Below, piece after piece: positions 44,201 to 52,571 of a stretch of DNA of 59,257 bases. The stretch comes from JAICMB01 sp035295125 (lineage in GTDB: Bacteria > Acidobacteriota > Terriglobia > Bryobacterales > Bryobacteraceae). Each line of letters begins with the position of its first letter. Within the stretch, counting starts at the first letter, position 1. The position numbers and the translations under genes were made by a program. The stretch lies in contig DATGJP010000031.1 in NCBI GenBank assembly GCA_035295125.1, forward strand, positions 1 to 59,257. Reading direction: 5' to 3'. Under the pieces are notes generated by a model. That model saw only the letters and a list, made by a program, of their open reading frames with translations, had not been told where the DNA came from and searched no databases.

Positions 44201-47200
44201 CCAGCGTGCGCAGCGTGGTCCCGACGATAGTCGCGATATCGGTGGCGGTAGCGCTCGGCGCGCCTCCGCCGGAAACGGTTACCGAGTTGGTCACCGAAGC
44301 CGGCGCGTTGCCTGCAATGTTCACCGCCAGCGTGATCAGCGGGTAGCTGGAGCCTTGCGGCAGGGTATCGCTGCGAGTACAAGGTCCGGATGGCGCCGTG
44401 CACGACCAGCCGGTTCCTGAGATCGCGGTCGCCGTGAGCCCCGTCGGCAGGGTGTCGATTACGGTAACGCCTGTGCTGGTAGCGGCCAAGCCGGTGTTGC
44501 TGACCGTGATCGTAAACGACCCGGTTTGCCCCTGCGTAAATGACGCCGGATTGTGGCTCATCGCGATGCCCAGAACGGGAGCGGAACCGGACGCCTGGGT
44601 GACCGTGAAGGTTTGATCGCCAATGGAGAGAATCGCGGTACGCGGCGCGCCGGAACTGTTGGCGGCCACCGAGTAGTTGATGGTCGAGCTGCCGGTTCCA
44701 AACGACACGGAAGATGTCAGCCACCCCGCGTTACTGGCCACGGCCCAACTGCATGTGGCCCCGGCGGTCAGATTGACGCTTCCGGTTGAGGCGGTGCTGC
44801 CCGGATTGGCGCTCGCGGCGCTAAGAGAATACGCGCACGCCGTAACGCCATTGCCAACGAGCGATACGGTGATACTGGGGTGCACAGAATCGTCCGTAGA
44901 CATCGACAGCATGCCCATTTGCGACGACCCGACCGAGGTGGGCGCGAATCGGAGTGTAACCGGCTGTTGCCCGTATGGCGGCACCACAAACGGCGGCGCG
45001 CCCGCCGTGATTGAGAAAGGACCCGTGGGTGGCCCGCCCGCAACGTTGAGGACCGCCGACCCGTTGTTAACGATATTGATGGTCGCGTCCGCCGTCTGCC
45101 CAACGCCGACGTCGCCGAAATTGACCGTAGCCGGCGGGAGGACGACGTTTGGTAGCGCCGACTGGGAAATACGCGCGACCAACGGAATACGCAGCGTGCC
45201 GTGAACGGGGTCGTTACTGGTCACGATCAAGTTGCCGTTCAGTGATGCTCCTGCGAGGAAACGGATGTCAACTGCCCGGCTACCGCCGCCGAGGATATCG
45301 AAGGGCGTTACAGGCGATAGGACCGTAAATGCCGTGTCGTCGGTAGCCAGGGACTGAATGGTCAGTGGACCGCTACCCGCATTGCTCAGGGTTGCGGTCA
45401 GGTCCGCCCATTGCCCAGTGACCTGCGTTCCAAAATCGACGCCGGGGGGAGCCTGGATTACCGGTGTCTGATTGATCGTGATGGGACCGACAGTCGCGAC
45501 GCCATTATCGATGCCATCCGAGGCGATGACACGAAAGAGCACCTGCGAGCCGCCTTTAATCATGGTTGTGTCGACAAGGTATTGGGAGTCAGTCGTGTCG
45601 AGGGCCAACGGAAGCCACGTGATACCGCCATCGTAGGAATACAGCAGGGTGCTCGTTATCGTGGCGCCGGGCTCGGATGCGGTCCAGCTAATCGTATTGG
45701 CGCCGTTCCACTGATCGCCCTGATGCGGGCTCGTGATCGACACGGTCGGGGTGCCGCTGCCTGCCGCGAGCGCTGCCAACTGCGTGCTGCCATGCATCAG
45801 CAAAACCCGTGTTGCACCGGTCGGCCAGGGCAGCGTCACGCTGAACGTTCCCAGTTGCGGAATAGCGCCCGATGGGTCGGGCGCGAAGCTGACATCGAAG
45901 CAGGGCATCGCGAGCGTTGTCGTTCCGTTGCCAACCTGCAGGCAGTAGGCTCCGGTGGTTGACGCGGCAGGATATGAAACTGTGGACATGAGTCGGAGCA
46001 CCGGATCGATCTGTCCTGAAGAGTTGTCCTGCTGGACCGTTCCCGTGATTCGTGCGTATTCGGTCGGGCCTGGCGTTGCCGAGATCCTGAACGGCCCTGG
46101 CGCGCTCCCGGCAGGCAGCGTGTCAAGCGCGAGCCCAAGCGCCTGCCAGTCTTGCGGGGATATCCAGCCCGATTTGTCGAGCGATGACAGAAAATCGGGA
46201 GCACCAGGCCCCGAAACGTGCGCGAGATCGACGTCTATACCAACCTCGCCGGTGTTTTGAACTGCCGGAATGAGCGGCACGCCCAGCGCCCTTGCTAACC
46301 AATGCGCAAATAGAACCTGGCTCCCGGACCCACCGTCTGATTCGTGATCCGTTATTCCGTTCAAACTGCTGAAGGACAATGCCTCGCGACTACCGGTGTC
46401 GATGGCGAACGCGACATCACGGACCAAATCCGCCGGGAGATAATCGGTGGATGCGACGGAGATATTGAGAAAGGGATATCTTATGAATGGCAACCACGCG
46501 AAGACGCGATCATAGAGTCCCGATTGGTCCAACACAAATTTCAGCCGGTTCAGGAAGGTCATGATCTTAGCCGCCAGGAGCGGCCCGGGATTTTCGCCGC
46601 CCGGACTGACAAATGTGGGAACAAACTTCGCGATGGGAATCGGAGAATAAACCAGGGCGCGCGGCGGTGCTTGAGAGTACTGGAAATTCGCGCCTGGGGA
46701 ACTGGGCATGGGGAAGATTTTGCTCGCGAACGTGTCATAGTCGCCGAGCCCCCCGTCCGGACAGACAGGTAAACTCTCAAGGGTTTGGGCTCCCAGGGAC
46801 TCGAGAAACCCGAGGCAGATCGGAATCCATCCGATTGTGACTGGATTCGTTACGGCCGGCGCCTGGAACACTTGCGTAACGGTCGCAGTTCTGTCCGGGC
46901 TCATTGGGTTGGGATCGCTCGATCCGGGATAGTTAAGAGCCACCTTAAAAGTGCTCGCGCCCGGTAGGGTGATGCTGAGGGGGAGAACGAAATTCAAGGA
47001 CTGCGACAGGTCTGCGCGGGAAACTGGAGGAACATTAGCCGTCACCGCCCCGTTGATGGCTTGCGTCACTTCAGTTCCGCCCGGTGGCGTATATTTGACG
47101 GTTGCAGTCACTCCCTTCAGTGGACTTTGGTTCGATCCAACTACCTTCGGGAAGACCCGCATCATAGTGTCTTTATAGGCCACGAGTTTCACCCCGTTCG

Positions 47201-47915
47201 TCGGATTCTGCGTGGCCTGCACGAACTCGACATGGTCGATGGCGAGATCGGGGCATGGATTGCCGGATGTCCCGCCACACCCGATGGATGAGTAATTTGC
47301 GATTACATCGAAGTAGGAGAACCCTGGAACGGGGTAGTTCGCAATGCCGACACGTATACCGTAGGAGTTTAGGACGGCCCCAACCTTCGATCCGGCGTTG
47401 GAGAAGTAGAGGAATCCGACCTTGCAGCCAAGGCTCGCGGACTCGGTCTGAGCACCGCTTTTAGAGCAACCGTAAAACGCCGCATTGTAACCGTCGCTAC
47501 CCGCAGGAACACTCGGCATCGCATAATCGATCCAGATCTCTTTGTTGCCGTTGGAGGCCTGGTATTGAACGTTCGCCGAGACGTTGGGGCCTCCCAGGTT
47601 ATTATTTGAATCGGACAGGATCAGATAATTGTTGTCTATGTTTAGCGTGGGGCTCGGAACCGTCAGGGTGATCGTTCCAGAGATGGTCGATGACCGGGTG
47701 TCGTAACTGCAGTTTGAACTGAAGCTCGCGGTGATGACGCCGTTGCCATAGGCTGGGCTGACGCTACCAGAGCAACTGATCGACACATATTGCCCTCCGA
47801 CGAAATCCTGTTGGTCCCATGTGAAGTGTCCCGAAGGCTGAGTGAATGTATATGTTCCCGCTTGCGCGCAGACCGAACGTGACACCATCAACGACAGAAT
47901 TAGTGCTTTCCTCAT
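41208..47915 (-). CDS. Giant secreted multi-domain protein, first of a tandem pair
   Basis: The 2235-residue protein starts MRKALILSLMVSRSVCAQAG, a signal peptide, behind GGAGGG. Its domain order equals that of the downstream paralog. By eye the N-terminal third is weakly similar, while from the first choice-of-anchor-D domain onward the two are mostly identical. The protease-like region again lacks a zinc site: AHWLARALGVPL stands where HExxHxxGLxH is expected, followed by GEVGIDVDL, DFLSSL and GWISPQDW. The third module ends INAYFAP instead of INGYFAP. It is divergent from a LamG-bearing membrane regulator 132 bp away. Role likely at the surface, with binding rather than catalysis suggested by the lost metal site. 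Confidence 0.85.
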   Translation of the reverse strand: MRKALILSLMVSRSVCAQAGTYTFTQPSGHFTWDQQDFVGGQYVSISCSGSVSPAYGNGVITASFSSNCSYDTRSSTISGTITLTVPSPTLNIDNNYLILSDSNNNLGGPNVSANVQYQASNGNKEIWIDYAMPSVPAGSDGYNAAFYGCSKSGAQTESASLGCKVGFLYFSNAGSKVGAVLNSYGIRVGIANYPVPGFSYFDVIANYSSIGCGGTSGNPCPDLAIDHVEFVQATQNPTNGVKLVAYKDTMMRVFPKVVGSNQSPLKGVTATVKYTPPGGTEVTQAINGAVTANVPPVSRADLSQSLNFVLPLSITLPGASTFKVALNYPGSSDPNPMSPDRTATVTQVFQAPAVTNPVTIGWIPICLGFLESLGAQTLESLPVCPDGGLGDYDTFASKIFPMPSSPGANFQYSQAPPRALVYSPIPIAKFVPTFVSPGGENPGPLLAAKIMTFLNRLKFVLDQSGLYDRVFAWLPFIRYPFLNISVASTDYLPADLVRDVAFAIDTGSREALSFSSLNGITDHESDGGSGSQVLFAHWLARALGVPLIPAVQNTGEVGIDVDLAHVSGPGAPDFLSSLDKSGWISPQDWQALGLALDTLPAGSAPGPFRISATPGPTEYARITGTVQQDNSSGQIDPVLRLMSTVSYPAASTTGAYCLQVGNGTTTLAMPCFDVSFAPDPSGAIPQLGTFSVTLPWPTGATRVLLMHGSTQLAALAAGSGTPTVSITSPHQGDQWNGANTISWTASEPGATITSTLLYSYDGGITWLPLALDTTDSQYLVDTTMIKGGSQVLFRVIASDGIDNGVATVGPITINQTPVIQAPPGVDFGTQVTGQWADLTATLSNAGSGPLTIQSLATDDTAFTVLSPVTPFDILGGGSRAVDIRFLAGASLNGNLIVTSNDPVHGTLRIPLVARISQSALPNVVLPPATVNFGDVGVGQTADATINIVNNGSAVLNVAGGPPTGPFSITAGAPPFVVPPYGQQPVTLRFAPTSVGSSQMGMLSMSTDDSVHPSITVSLVGNGVTACAYSLSAASANPGSTASTGSVNLTAGATCSWAVASNAGWLTSSVSFGTGSSTINYSVAANSSGAPRTAILSIGDQTFTVTQASGSAPVLGIAMSHNPASFTQGQTGSFTITVSNTGLAATSTGVTVIDTLPTGLTATAISGTGWSCTAPSGPCTRSDTLPQGSSYPLITLAVNIAGNAPASVTNSVTVSGGGAPSATATDIATIVGTTLRTLVYHEITSLTTSANRGGAAAPVLSKNGTRAVFTTGNTTPIQVFVVNADGNSAPTLVDSYNTLCGCTTWIFISDDGSAVVSSDSKQIRYAPASGSGGQTVVTIGTASTSAIRLSADGGTVYFSLIGDGTINGASATKGVYAVSVNGSGLHQIVSASAVDSALGTSADMNFGDGSLALVDSSADNSKIIFNVSVFGAGSYLMGVNANGQNLHKLVGPLVQTYDAGISADGSTVYYNVVPLPSGPPNPVGVMNFDGSNNRVLDTGLDGTGRPGQITTDGSQIYIENGGRVYRTDGSGFYELAVNNPGATSHPVAGSFNASMNATGTRFLYLTGDASGISQLATIDVNPSSTGAAPSIGNPAINPPFVLVNGGSSATVTANVSTANTLLGVTGTVLKNNGPDPNISGQPMYDDATHGDATAADGIFTNNAIRTDCCAAAGPRTVRIQAEDRAGTRRHATAVDLPAFSVVTSIPTTPITIGTNPPGRTFTVDGTSYTASQTLNLNQGSTHTIAVGTAPQAGGAGTQYLFTNWSDSGAASHSITVGTSATTYTANFKTQYQLTISASPPAGGTVTPASGTFYDTGTVVPITAAANSGFAFGNWTGNVASATSASTSVTISAPTSVTANFSGSTTSGLRFIPVTPCRIIDTRLATGNFGGPAIPAGGIRTVTIPQGACNIPATAQAYSLNATVVPIATLGYLSIWPAGQSQPVVSTLNSFDGRIVANAAIVPAGTNGAINLFASDATHVILDINGYFAPAATPNSLSFYSLTPCRIADTRATSLMSGNSTRNFTISGAPCNAPSTAKAYSLNITVVPRGQLGYLTTWPAGQTQPVVSTLNSTDGGVVANAAIVPAGTGGAISVYVTDNTDVIMDINGYFAPPGSPAAQSLYSVTPCRVVDTRGSLGPLGANSSHSYQVPAGPCAGIPATSQAYSLNVTVVPNSTLNYLTAWPSGQTQPVVSTLNSFLGKIVANAAIVPAGQNAAISVFVTDATQLILDINAYFAP
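41211..42322 (-). repeat. Three tandem PCRxxDTR/INGYFAP modules of the upstream giant gene
   Basis: Borders fall near 41575 and 41955. Heads are FIPVTPCRIIDTR, FYSLTPCRIADTR and LYSVTPCRVVDTR. At DNA level the stretch repeats 34517-35626 closely enough to be a substrate for recombination or for assembly errors. Confidence 0.85.
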
Positions 47916-47977
47916 GGCCCTCCACGTACTGTCGGGTAAGTGTACGCTGGACGAAGATCAGAAGTCGTGAACGAGAC

Positions 47978-48037
47978 CTGAAATCTCTCTGAAATTGACT
48001 TTAAGTCATTAATAATAAAGTGGTATACTCGCGAGTA
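47978..48037 (+). promoter_or_regulatory. Pho-box-like direct repeat, palindromes and -10 in the divergent 48-kb region
   Basis: CTGAAAT-CTCT-CTGAAAT (47978-47995) is a perfect 7-bp direct repeat with a 4-bp spacer, the geometry of sites bound by PhoB/OmpR-type winged helices. It runs into the palindrome TGACTT-T-AAGTCA (47996-48008). TATACT (48024-48029) is a good -10 for the regulator gene and overlaps a second palindrome, TACTCGCGAGTA (48026-48037). The region lies between the giant-protein operon and the winged-helix regulator gene, so it is a likely shared control site. Confidence 0.6.
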
Positions 48038-48047
48038 CCGAGAAGCA

Positions 48048-49796
48048 ATGGGGCGGCGGGTGTATCGTACGGGCAATGTCGAAGTGGATATTGGCTTACA
48101 GTGTGTCCGCCGGGACGGTGAGGTTTACCACCTCCGAGCCCAGTCCTTCGACGCGCTCGTATACTTGATCGAACACCGCGGCGCGATCGTCGGTAAAGAG
48201 GAACTGGTCTCCCGGCTCTGGGGGGACCGCGCGGTAACGGACAATTCCCTGGCGCAGTGTATGAACGACATCCGCAAGGCGCTGGGTGACGATCCACGGC
48301 AGCCGCGTTTTCTCAGAACCATTCCAAGAAGCGGATACTGTTTCGTCAGCGAGGTCGAAGCGCCGGCCGAGGAACCGCCGCCCGAACCTGGATCAGCACA
48401 GCCAACGCCAACACCACCCCGAAAATCCCGGACGTTTCGGCTGTTGGCGCTCTGTACCGGGTTGGCAGCCGTGCTTGTCGCCGGCGTTTTCACGCTTCGC
48501 TTTCCCAACGGCAAGACGATGGGGGAACTCGCCTGGTGGCGAATGGACGAGGGCTCCGGCGATCGGATTCACGACTCGAGCGGCCATGGCTTGCAGGGAA
48601 CCGTGCACGGACCCGTCCACTGGGTGAACGACGCCCGAGGCCCTACTCTTGAATTTGGAGGAATCTCGACTTTTGTGGAAGGAAAGGATGCTCGGGGACT
48701 GCCTGTGGGCAATGCCCCACGTACGATCACGGCATGGGTGCGACACGCCGCCCCGCTCGCCGACTCGACCAGTATTCTGCACTACGGCGAGCTGACCGGC
48801 GGCCGAATGGGAGCATTCGGGCTGGCGCTCGATCCGAATGGGCGGGTTGAAGTGATCGGCCCTCCCGCACAGGAGCGGTCGCTAGCATCGATTCGAGCAG
48901 CCGATGACCAGTGGCATTTCGTGGCAATGACCTACGATGGCTCGTCTGTTCACACGTTCGTGGACGGAAGCGAGGATCGGCACTGGACATCTCCGGAGCC
49001 CATGAATACGGGCTCGTCTTCAGGATGGAACATCGGCAAATACCTGTTGGGCGGGACTCCTTTTCGCGGCGCGATTCGGGATGTGCGCGTTCTTGGTAGA
49101 GCGCTGGGGCAACTCGAGTTGTTGGCTCTCCTGCGTTGCACATCGGGCAAAGCCGATTTGAGATTGGCTGGCGGCTCTTACTTTTTCCTGCCTATATACC
49201 GGGAGGGGGCTGTTATCTCCGAAAGTGGCGAGATCGCGAACAGCGGGCGCGATTTTGGCGGAGTGCAAATCGCCCGGGCGGAAGGAGGCTGTAGTGTGAC
49301 CTCCCTGCGCGGCGCCGACCTGGGACAGAATCTCGAGATCCATGCGGACCTGCTTGTCCCCACCGACGGCACTCACATAACCACCGCGGGGCTTTACTTC
49401 CGAAGCCGGAAGGCCGCGCCGGGGGATGGTTTGATCGGCGGCACTTCCGCCGGTTATTCGGTGGAACTGGAATCGGATGGCAGAGTGAGAGTCTGGCGCC
49501 TGAATCCGCAGGCAGTGGTGGCGTTTCGTCCCGCCGCTCCGGGGTTCGATGCCGGTGCTTTCCACGCTCTGGACTTGGATGTTCGCGGCGAGTTCCTGCA
49601 GGCACGTCTCGATCACGTCGCCATGGCGTTCCAGTACGGGAACAAGGTCGTCACATCGGTGCCGTTGCCTCCCGAATGGGAGCACGCCGAGCCGAGGGGA
49701 CACAACCAGGGCACCGTGGGGGTTACTTTTCGCACCGAAAGCCGGGGGCTTATCGGGGGACAGCGGGTACGCAACTTCACAGTTCGGATGTTCTAG
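48048..49796 (+). CDS. ToxR/CadC-like membrane regulator with extracytoplasmic LamG lectin-fold sensor
   Basis: The 582-residue protein starts with an OmpR/PhoB-type winged helix (residues 1-101: LRAQSFDALVYLIEHRGAIVGKEELVSRLWGD, DNSLAQCMNDIRKALGDD, FLRTIPRSGYCFV). A Pro-rich linker (102-126) leads to one membrane helix (131-151). Outside lies a LamG/concanavalin-like domain (~162-355: WWRMDEGSGDRIHDSSGHGLQG, RTITAWVRHA, DDQWHFVAMTYDG, RGAIRDVRVLGRAL). A second beta-rich domain (~365-582: FFLPIYREGAVISESGEI, TTAGLYFRSRK, FHALDLDVRGEFLQARLDHVAM) recalls DUF1080/LamG-like folds. It has no kinase or receiver domain, so signal would pass directly across the membrane. It probably senses a glycan or a surface protein and controls the divergent giant genes, which is inference from layout. 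Confidence 0.85.
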   Translation: MGRRVYRTGNVEVDIGLQCVRRDGEVYHLRAQSFDALVYLIEHRGAIVGKEELVSRLWGDRAVTDNSLAQCMNDIRKALGDDPRQPRFLRTIPRSGYCFVSEVEAPAEEPPPEPGSAQPTPTPPRKSRTFRLLALCTGLAAVLVAGVFTLRFPNGKTMGELAWWRMDEGSGDRIHDSSGHGLQGTVHGPVHWVNDARGPTLEFGGISTFVEGKDARGLPVGNAPRTITAWVRHAAPLADSTSILHYGELTGGRMGAFGLALDPNGRVEVIGPPAQERSLASIRAADDQWHFVAMTYDGSSVHTFVDGSEDRHWTSPEPMNTGSSSGWNIGKYLLGGTPFRGAIRDVRVLGRALGQLELLALLRCTSGKADLRLAGGSYFFLPIYREGAVISESGEIANSGRDFGGVQIARAEGGCSVTSLRGADLGQNLEIHADLLVPTDGTHITTAGLYFRSRKAAPGDGLIGGTSAGYSVELESDGRVRVWRLNPQAVVAFRPAAPGFDAGAFHALDLDVRGEFLQARLDHVAMAFQYGNKVVTSVPLPPEWEHAEPRGHNQGTVGVTFRTESRGLIGGQRVRNFTVRMF

Positions 49797-49803
49797 CCGC
49801 CGC

Positions 49804-52029
49804 TTAGTCGAGACGATACAACACCAGTTCTCGCGTAATCGCCACCGGCGTGATACCCCACTGCGCCCGATTGAGCAGGAAATCCTTCGCACCCCAATTG
49901 TCCTTGTCAATCACCATCCAGTGAACGCCATTCGCCTCGAGGTAGTCGATCGCTGCGCGCCGCAGATGCGCCGGCAGTGGAAGGGACGATGCCGCGTCTT
50001 CGGTGGTCAGCGCGCGCCACGAGCCGGAAGACCACTCCTCCAAATGTAATTGGATATTCTCCTGCAATGGCGAACAATCGGCGATCACCTCGTCGACCTC
50101 AACCGCCGAGCCAAAGTCGACATCCACGTACATGCCGGGCCAATAGTACTCCCACGAAGACCACCGCGAAACGGGATTGTTATCGAATGCAAGCTGCACG
50201 TCCCAGGGATTCGGCCAGGCACGCAGACGCCACTCCGGCTTGCGCGCGACTTCCGTGCCACCGCGGTAGAATCGCAGCTCATTGATGCTCCACGTGGTGG
50301 ACTTGTCGCGAGCCGTCTGCACCAGCCGGATTCGCCGCACCGCATGCGACGCGAACTTAAAATCGTGCCGCCGCGTGGGCGCCGACGACTCATAGTGGGC
50401 CACCACCAAAGCGTCGAACATGCGCCGGCCAAATGCCGATTCATATCCGACGATGACGTCGTGATCCATGTAGGAACGGGGAAGAAACGACCCAACACTG
50501 TAAACCGCCTGTCCCGCTGGAACGCTTTTCTTGATCTGTAGCGCCATCTGGTAGCTGTCGCCGAGGGCCTTGGAGACAAACTGTGTCGGATCTTCCAGCC
50601 GCAGCGCCGCCGCCCATGGCACATCGGACACGCGCCAGGCGTACTGCTCTGTATAACGATCCATGAAGAACGGCCACGACAGCACAGCATGCGCGGCGAG
50701 CAGCACCAACACCAATCCCGGAACATAGGAGAAAGTAGCCGCCAAGGCCAGGCTGGCAAATGGCAATACCGGAATCAGGAAGCGTGTTTCGAGGTTGCCG
50801 AAATAGGTCACTCCCATCACGAGCGTGGCGAGCAGGAGATACCGTACGTGCCGGTTTCGCCAGCCGAGCAGCGCAAGCGGCGTCAGCAGGAATACCGGTC
50901 CGACGATGCCGAGAAGCCGATAGCCCTTCACGCAGACCTCCATCGGAATCTCGCGGTACTTGACCCCATTGAAGTGCGCCATGGATGCGGCATACTCGAC
51001 TTCGTCCGAGGGATGAATGTAATGGTTCCGAAAAACCGTGTTCCCAAATGGCGAAATCGGATTCCCGACCACGATGGCATCCTTGATCACCCAGGGGGCA
51101 ATCATAATCGCCGCGCAACCGCCGATGACCAGCACGGCCCGTAACATCGCGGGCCGCTGGTGCCACAGGTGCGCCGCTACAAACACCAGCGCGAAAGGCA
51201 GGATCAGAAACGCGGTATATTTGGCGCCATAAGCAAAGCCCGCGAGCAGCCCGATCGGTACGAACAGGCGGGCGCTGCGTTCCTCCGCCCAAATCTGCAG
51301 CAGGTAGAACGCGGCAAACAGAATCGCCGCTACTGCGACGTCGTTGTATGCTGCCGTCCCACTCTTGGCCACCACGGGAGACATGAAAAACAGCAGCCCG
51401 CCCACGACTCCAGCGCCCGCCATCCCAAAACGCCGACCGTACGAGTTCATTCCGAACGGAAGCACGAGCAGGTACAGCAAGTGGACCATCGCAGCCGCCG
51501 ACTGCCGTGCAAAACCAACGCCCAACCCGTAGGCAAACAGGAACAGCATTTCGATGCCCTGCGAAAGGCTCGCATACATGCTGGTGGTGAGCCACTGGAT
51601 GTGGTGCACGCGGTAATACTGTGCAATGAGGCCGACGTGATAAGCGGTGCCGTCGGGGCTTACTTCAGGCGCCAGCGCATTCGGCACGTAAATGAAGCCA
51701 TACACGAGATAGCACGCCCAAAATGCCAGGCGCCACCAGGCCGAGACACGCGGCAGCAAAGGTGGAAGCGGTTTCCAGCCGAACGGAATCCATCGCGTGG
51801 CCACCAAAAGCAGGCCCAGGCCGACAAAAACGCCCCGATATGCGAGGTGCGCCGCGGCAAGAAGGAAAACGAGCAGGCTCAGCATCCCCGATCCGGCCAC
51901 GAACCCGATAAACCGCTCCTCGGACCGCGCCAGGTCGAGCCTGAGCAGCCGCAACAGCGTCCGGCCTGCAGACTGGCTCGCAAAGTACACGAGCCCCGTC
52001 GCGAAAAGGATGTAGCCGACCTCTTTCAC
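49804..52029 (-). CDS. GT-C-like polytopic membrane protein with discoidin-like C-terminal region
   Basis: The 741-residue protein (GTG start at 52029, one base after the preceding stop) has about 12 membrane segments to residue ~460. A loop with an acidic motif, PEVSPDGTAYHVGLIAQYY (~123-141), resembles the first extracytoplasmic loop of GT-C glycosyltransferases of the PMT/ArnT type. The soluble C-terminal part contains a possible F5/8 type C-like domain (~565-690: INELRFYRGGTEVA, AFDNNPVSRWSSWEYYWPGMYVDVDFG, EVIADCSP) and ends in a stretch resembling the soluble part of such transferases (YLEANGVHWMVID). It likely moves a sugar from a lipid carrier onto a surface molecule. It is the last gene of the metK operon, with no evident metabolic tie. 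Confidence 0.75.
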   Translation of the reverse strand: MKEVGYILFATGLVYFASQSAGRTLLRLLRLDLARSEERFIGFVAGSGMLSLLVFLLAAAHLAYRGVFVGLGLLLVATRWIPFGWKPLPPLLPRVSAWWRLAFWACYLVYGFIYVPNALAPEVSPDGTAYHVGLIAQYYRVHHIQWLTTSMYASLSQGIEMLFLFAYGLGVGFARQSAAAMVHLLYLLVLPFGMNSYGRRFGMAGAGVVGGLLFFMSPVVAKSGTAAYNDVAVAAILFAAFYLLQIWAEERSARLFVPIGLLAGFAYGAKYTAFLILPFALVFVAAHLWHQRPAMLRAVLVIGGCAAIMIAPWVIKDAIVVGNPISPFGNTVFRNHYIHPSDEVEYAASMAHFNGVKYREIPMEVCVKGYRLLGIVGPVFLLTPLALLGWRNRHVRYLLLATLVMGVTYFGNLETRFLIPVLPFASLALAATFSYVPGLVLVLLAAHAVLSWPFFMDRYTEQYAWRVSDVPWAAALRLEDPTQFVSKALGDSYQMALQIKKSVPAGQAVYSVGSFLPRSYMDHDVIVGYESAFGRRMFDALVVAHYESSAPTRRHDFKFASHAVRRIRLVQTARDKSTTWSINELRFYRGGTEVARKPEWRLRAWPNPWDVQLAFDNNPVSRWSSWEYYWPGMYVDVDFGSAVEVDEVIADCSPLQENIQLHLEEWSSGSWRALTTEDAASSLPLPAHLRRAAIDYLEANGVHWMVIDKDNWGAKDFLLNRAQWGITPVAITRELVLYRLD

Positions 52030-52030
52030 G

Positions 52031-52564
52031 CTAGTCCGCGAACCCGATCGACTGTAGAAGTACGCCCAGCTTCTGACCGTCGCCCTTCGCTACAAACGGA
52101 GGTTCAATTCTGACCGTAACCACGAGTGTCTTGCCCGGCTGGGTCGCAATCGCGCCCGCGGCATGACGATAATCATGCTCCCCCGCATCCGCCTGCACAA
52201 ACGAATCGAAGGGTTTCCCATCCACGTCAATGCTGATCTTCAGCGGACCGGTCTCACGCATCGTGTCGCCGTTCGCGATGTAGTGCATGTAGAGACTGGA
52301 ATGCGAAAGATCCCCGGCCATGAACTCGAATTGGGCCGAGTCCGTGGTCCACTTGTATCCGTCGCCCTCGGGATTGCCGACATCCAACACGCCGCTCACG
52401 ACACTGTAGGCAGCCTGCGGGTCGCTCATGTGGAGCACGCGCACGCCGGAAGCCGGTTCAGCGCCCGTGGGCATGACATACTGCCGCGGGGGCGAGTAAG
52501 CAGGAACCCGGCGTGAACAAGCGCACAAGGTGACGCCCAGCAACGCCAGAACGGCTACTCGCAT
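52031..52564 (-). CDS. Small lipoprotein of unknown function
   Basis: The 177-residue protein has a lipoprotein signal (VLALLGVTLCAC, lipobox L-C-A-C with Cys near residue 16). The rest is a beta-rich domain: VLHMSDPQAAYSVVSGVLDVGNPEGDGYKWTTDSAQFEF, LYMHYIANGDTMRETGPLKISIDVDGKPFDSF and GKTLVVTVRIEPPFVAKGDGQKLGVLLQSIGF. It resembles carbohydrate-binding-like sandwich domains used by membrane glycosyltransferase partners. No family is recognised with certainty. It sits 7 nt after the SAH-hydrolase-like gene and 1 nt before the GT-C-like gene, so it probably works with the latter. Confidence 0.7.
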   Translation of the reverse strand: MRVAVLALLGVTLCACSRRVPAYSPPRQYVMPTGAEPASGVRVLHMSDPQAAYSVVSGVLDVGNPEGDGYKWTTDSAQFEFMAGDLSHSSLYMHYIANGDTMRETGPLKISIDVDGKPFDSFVQADAGEHDYRHAAGAIATQPGKTLVVTVRIEPPFVAKGDGQKLGVLLQSIGFAD

Positions 52565-52571
52565 TGACTCG

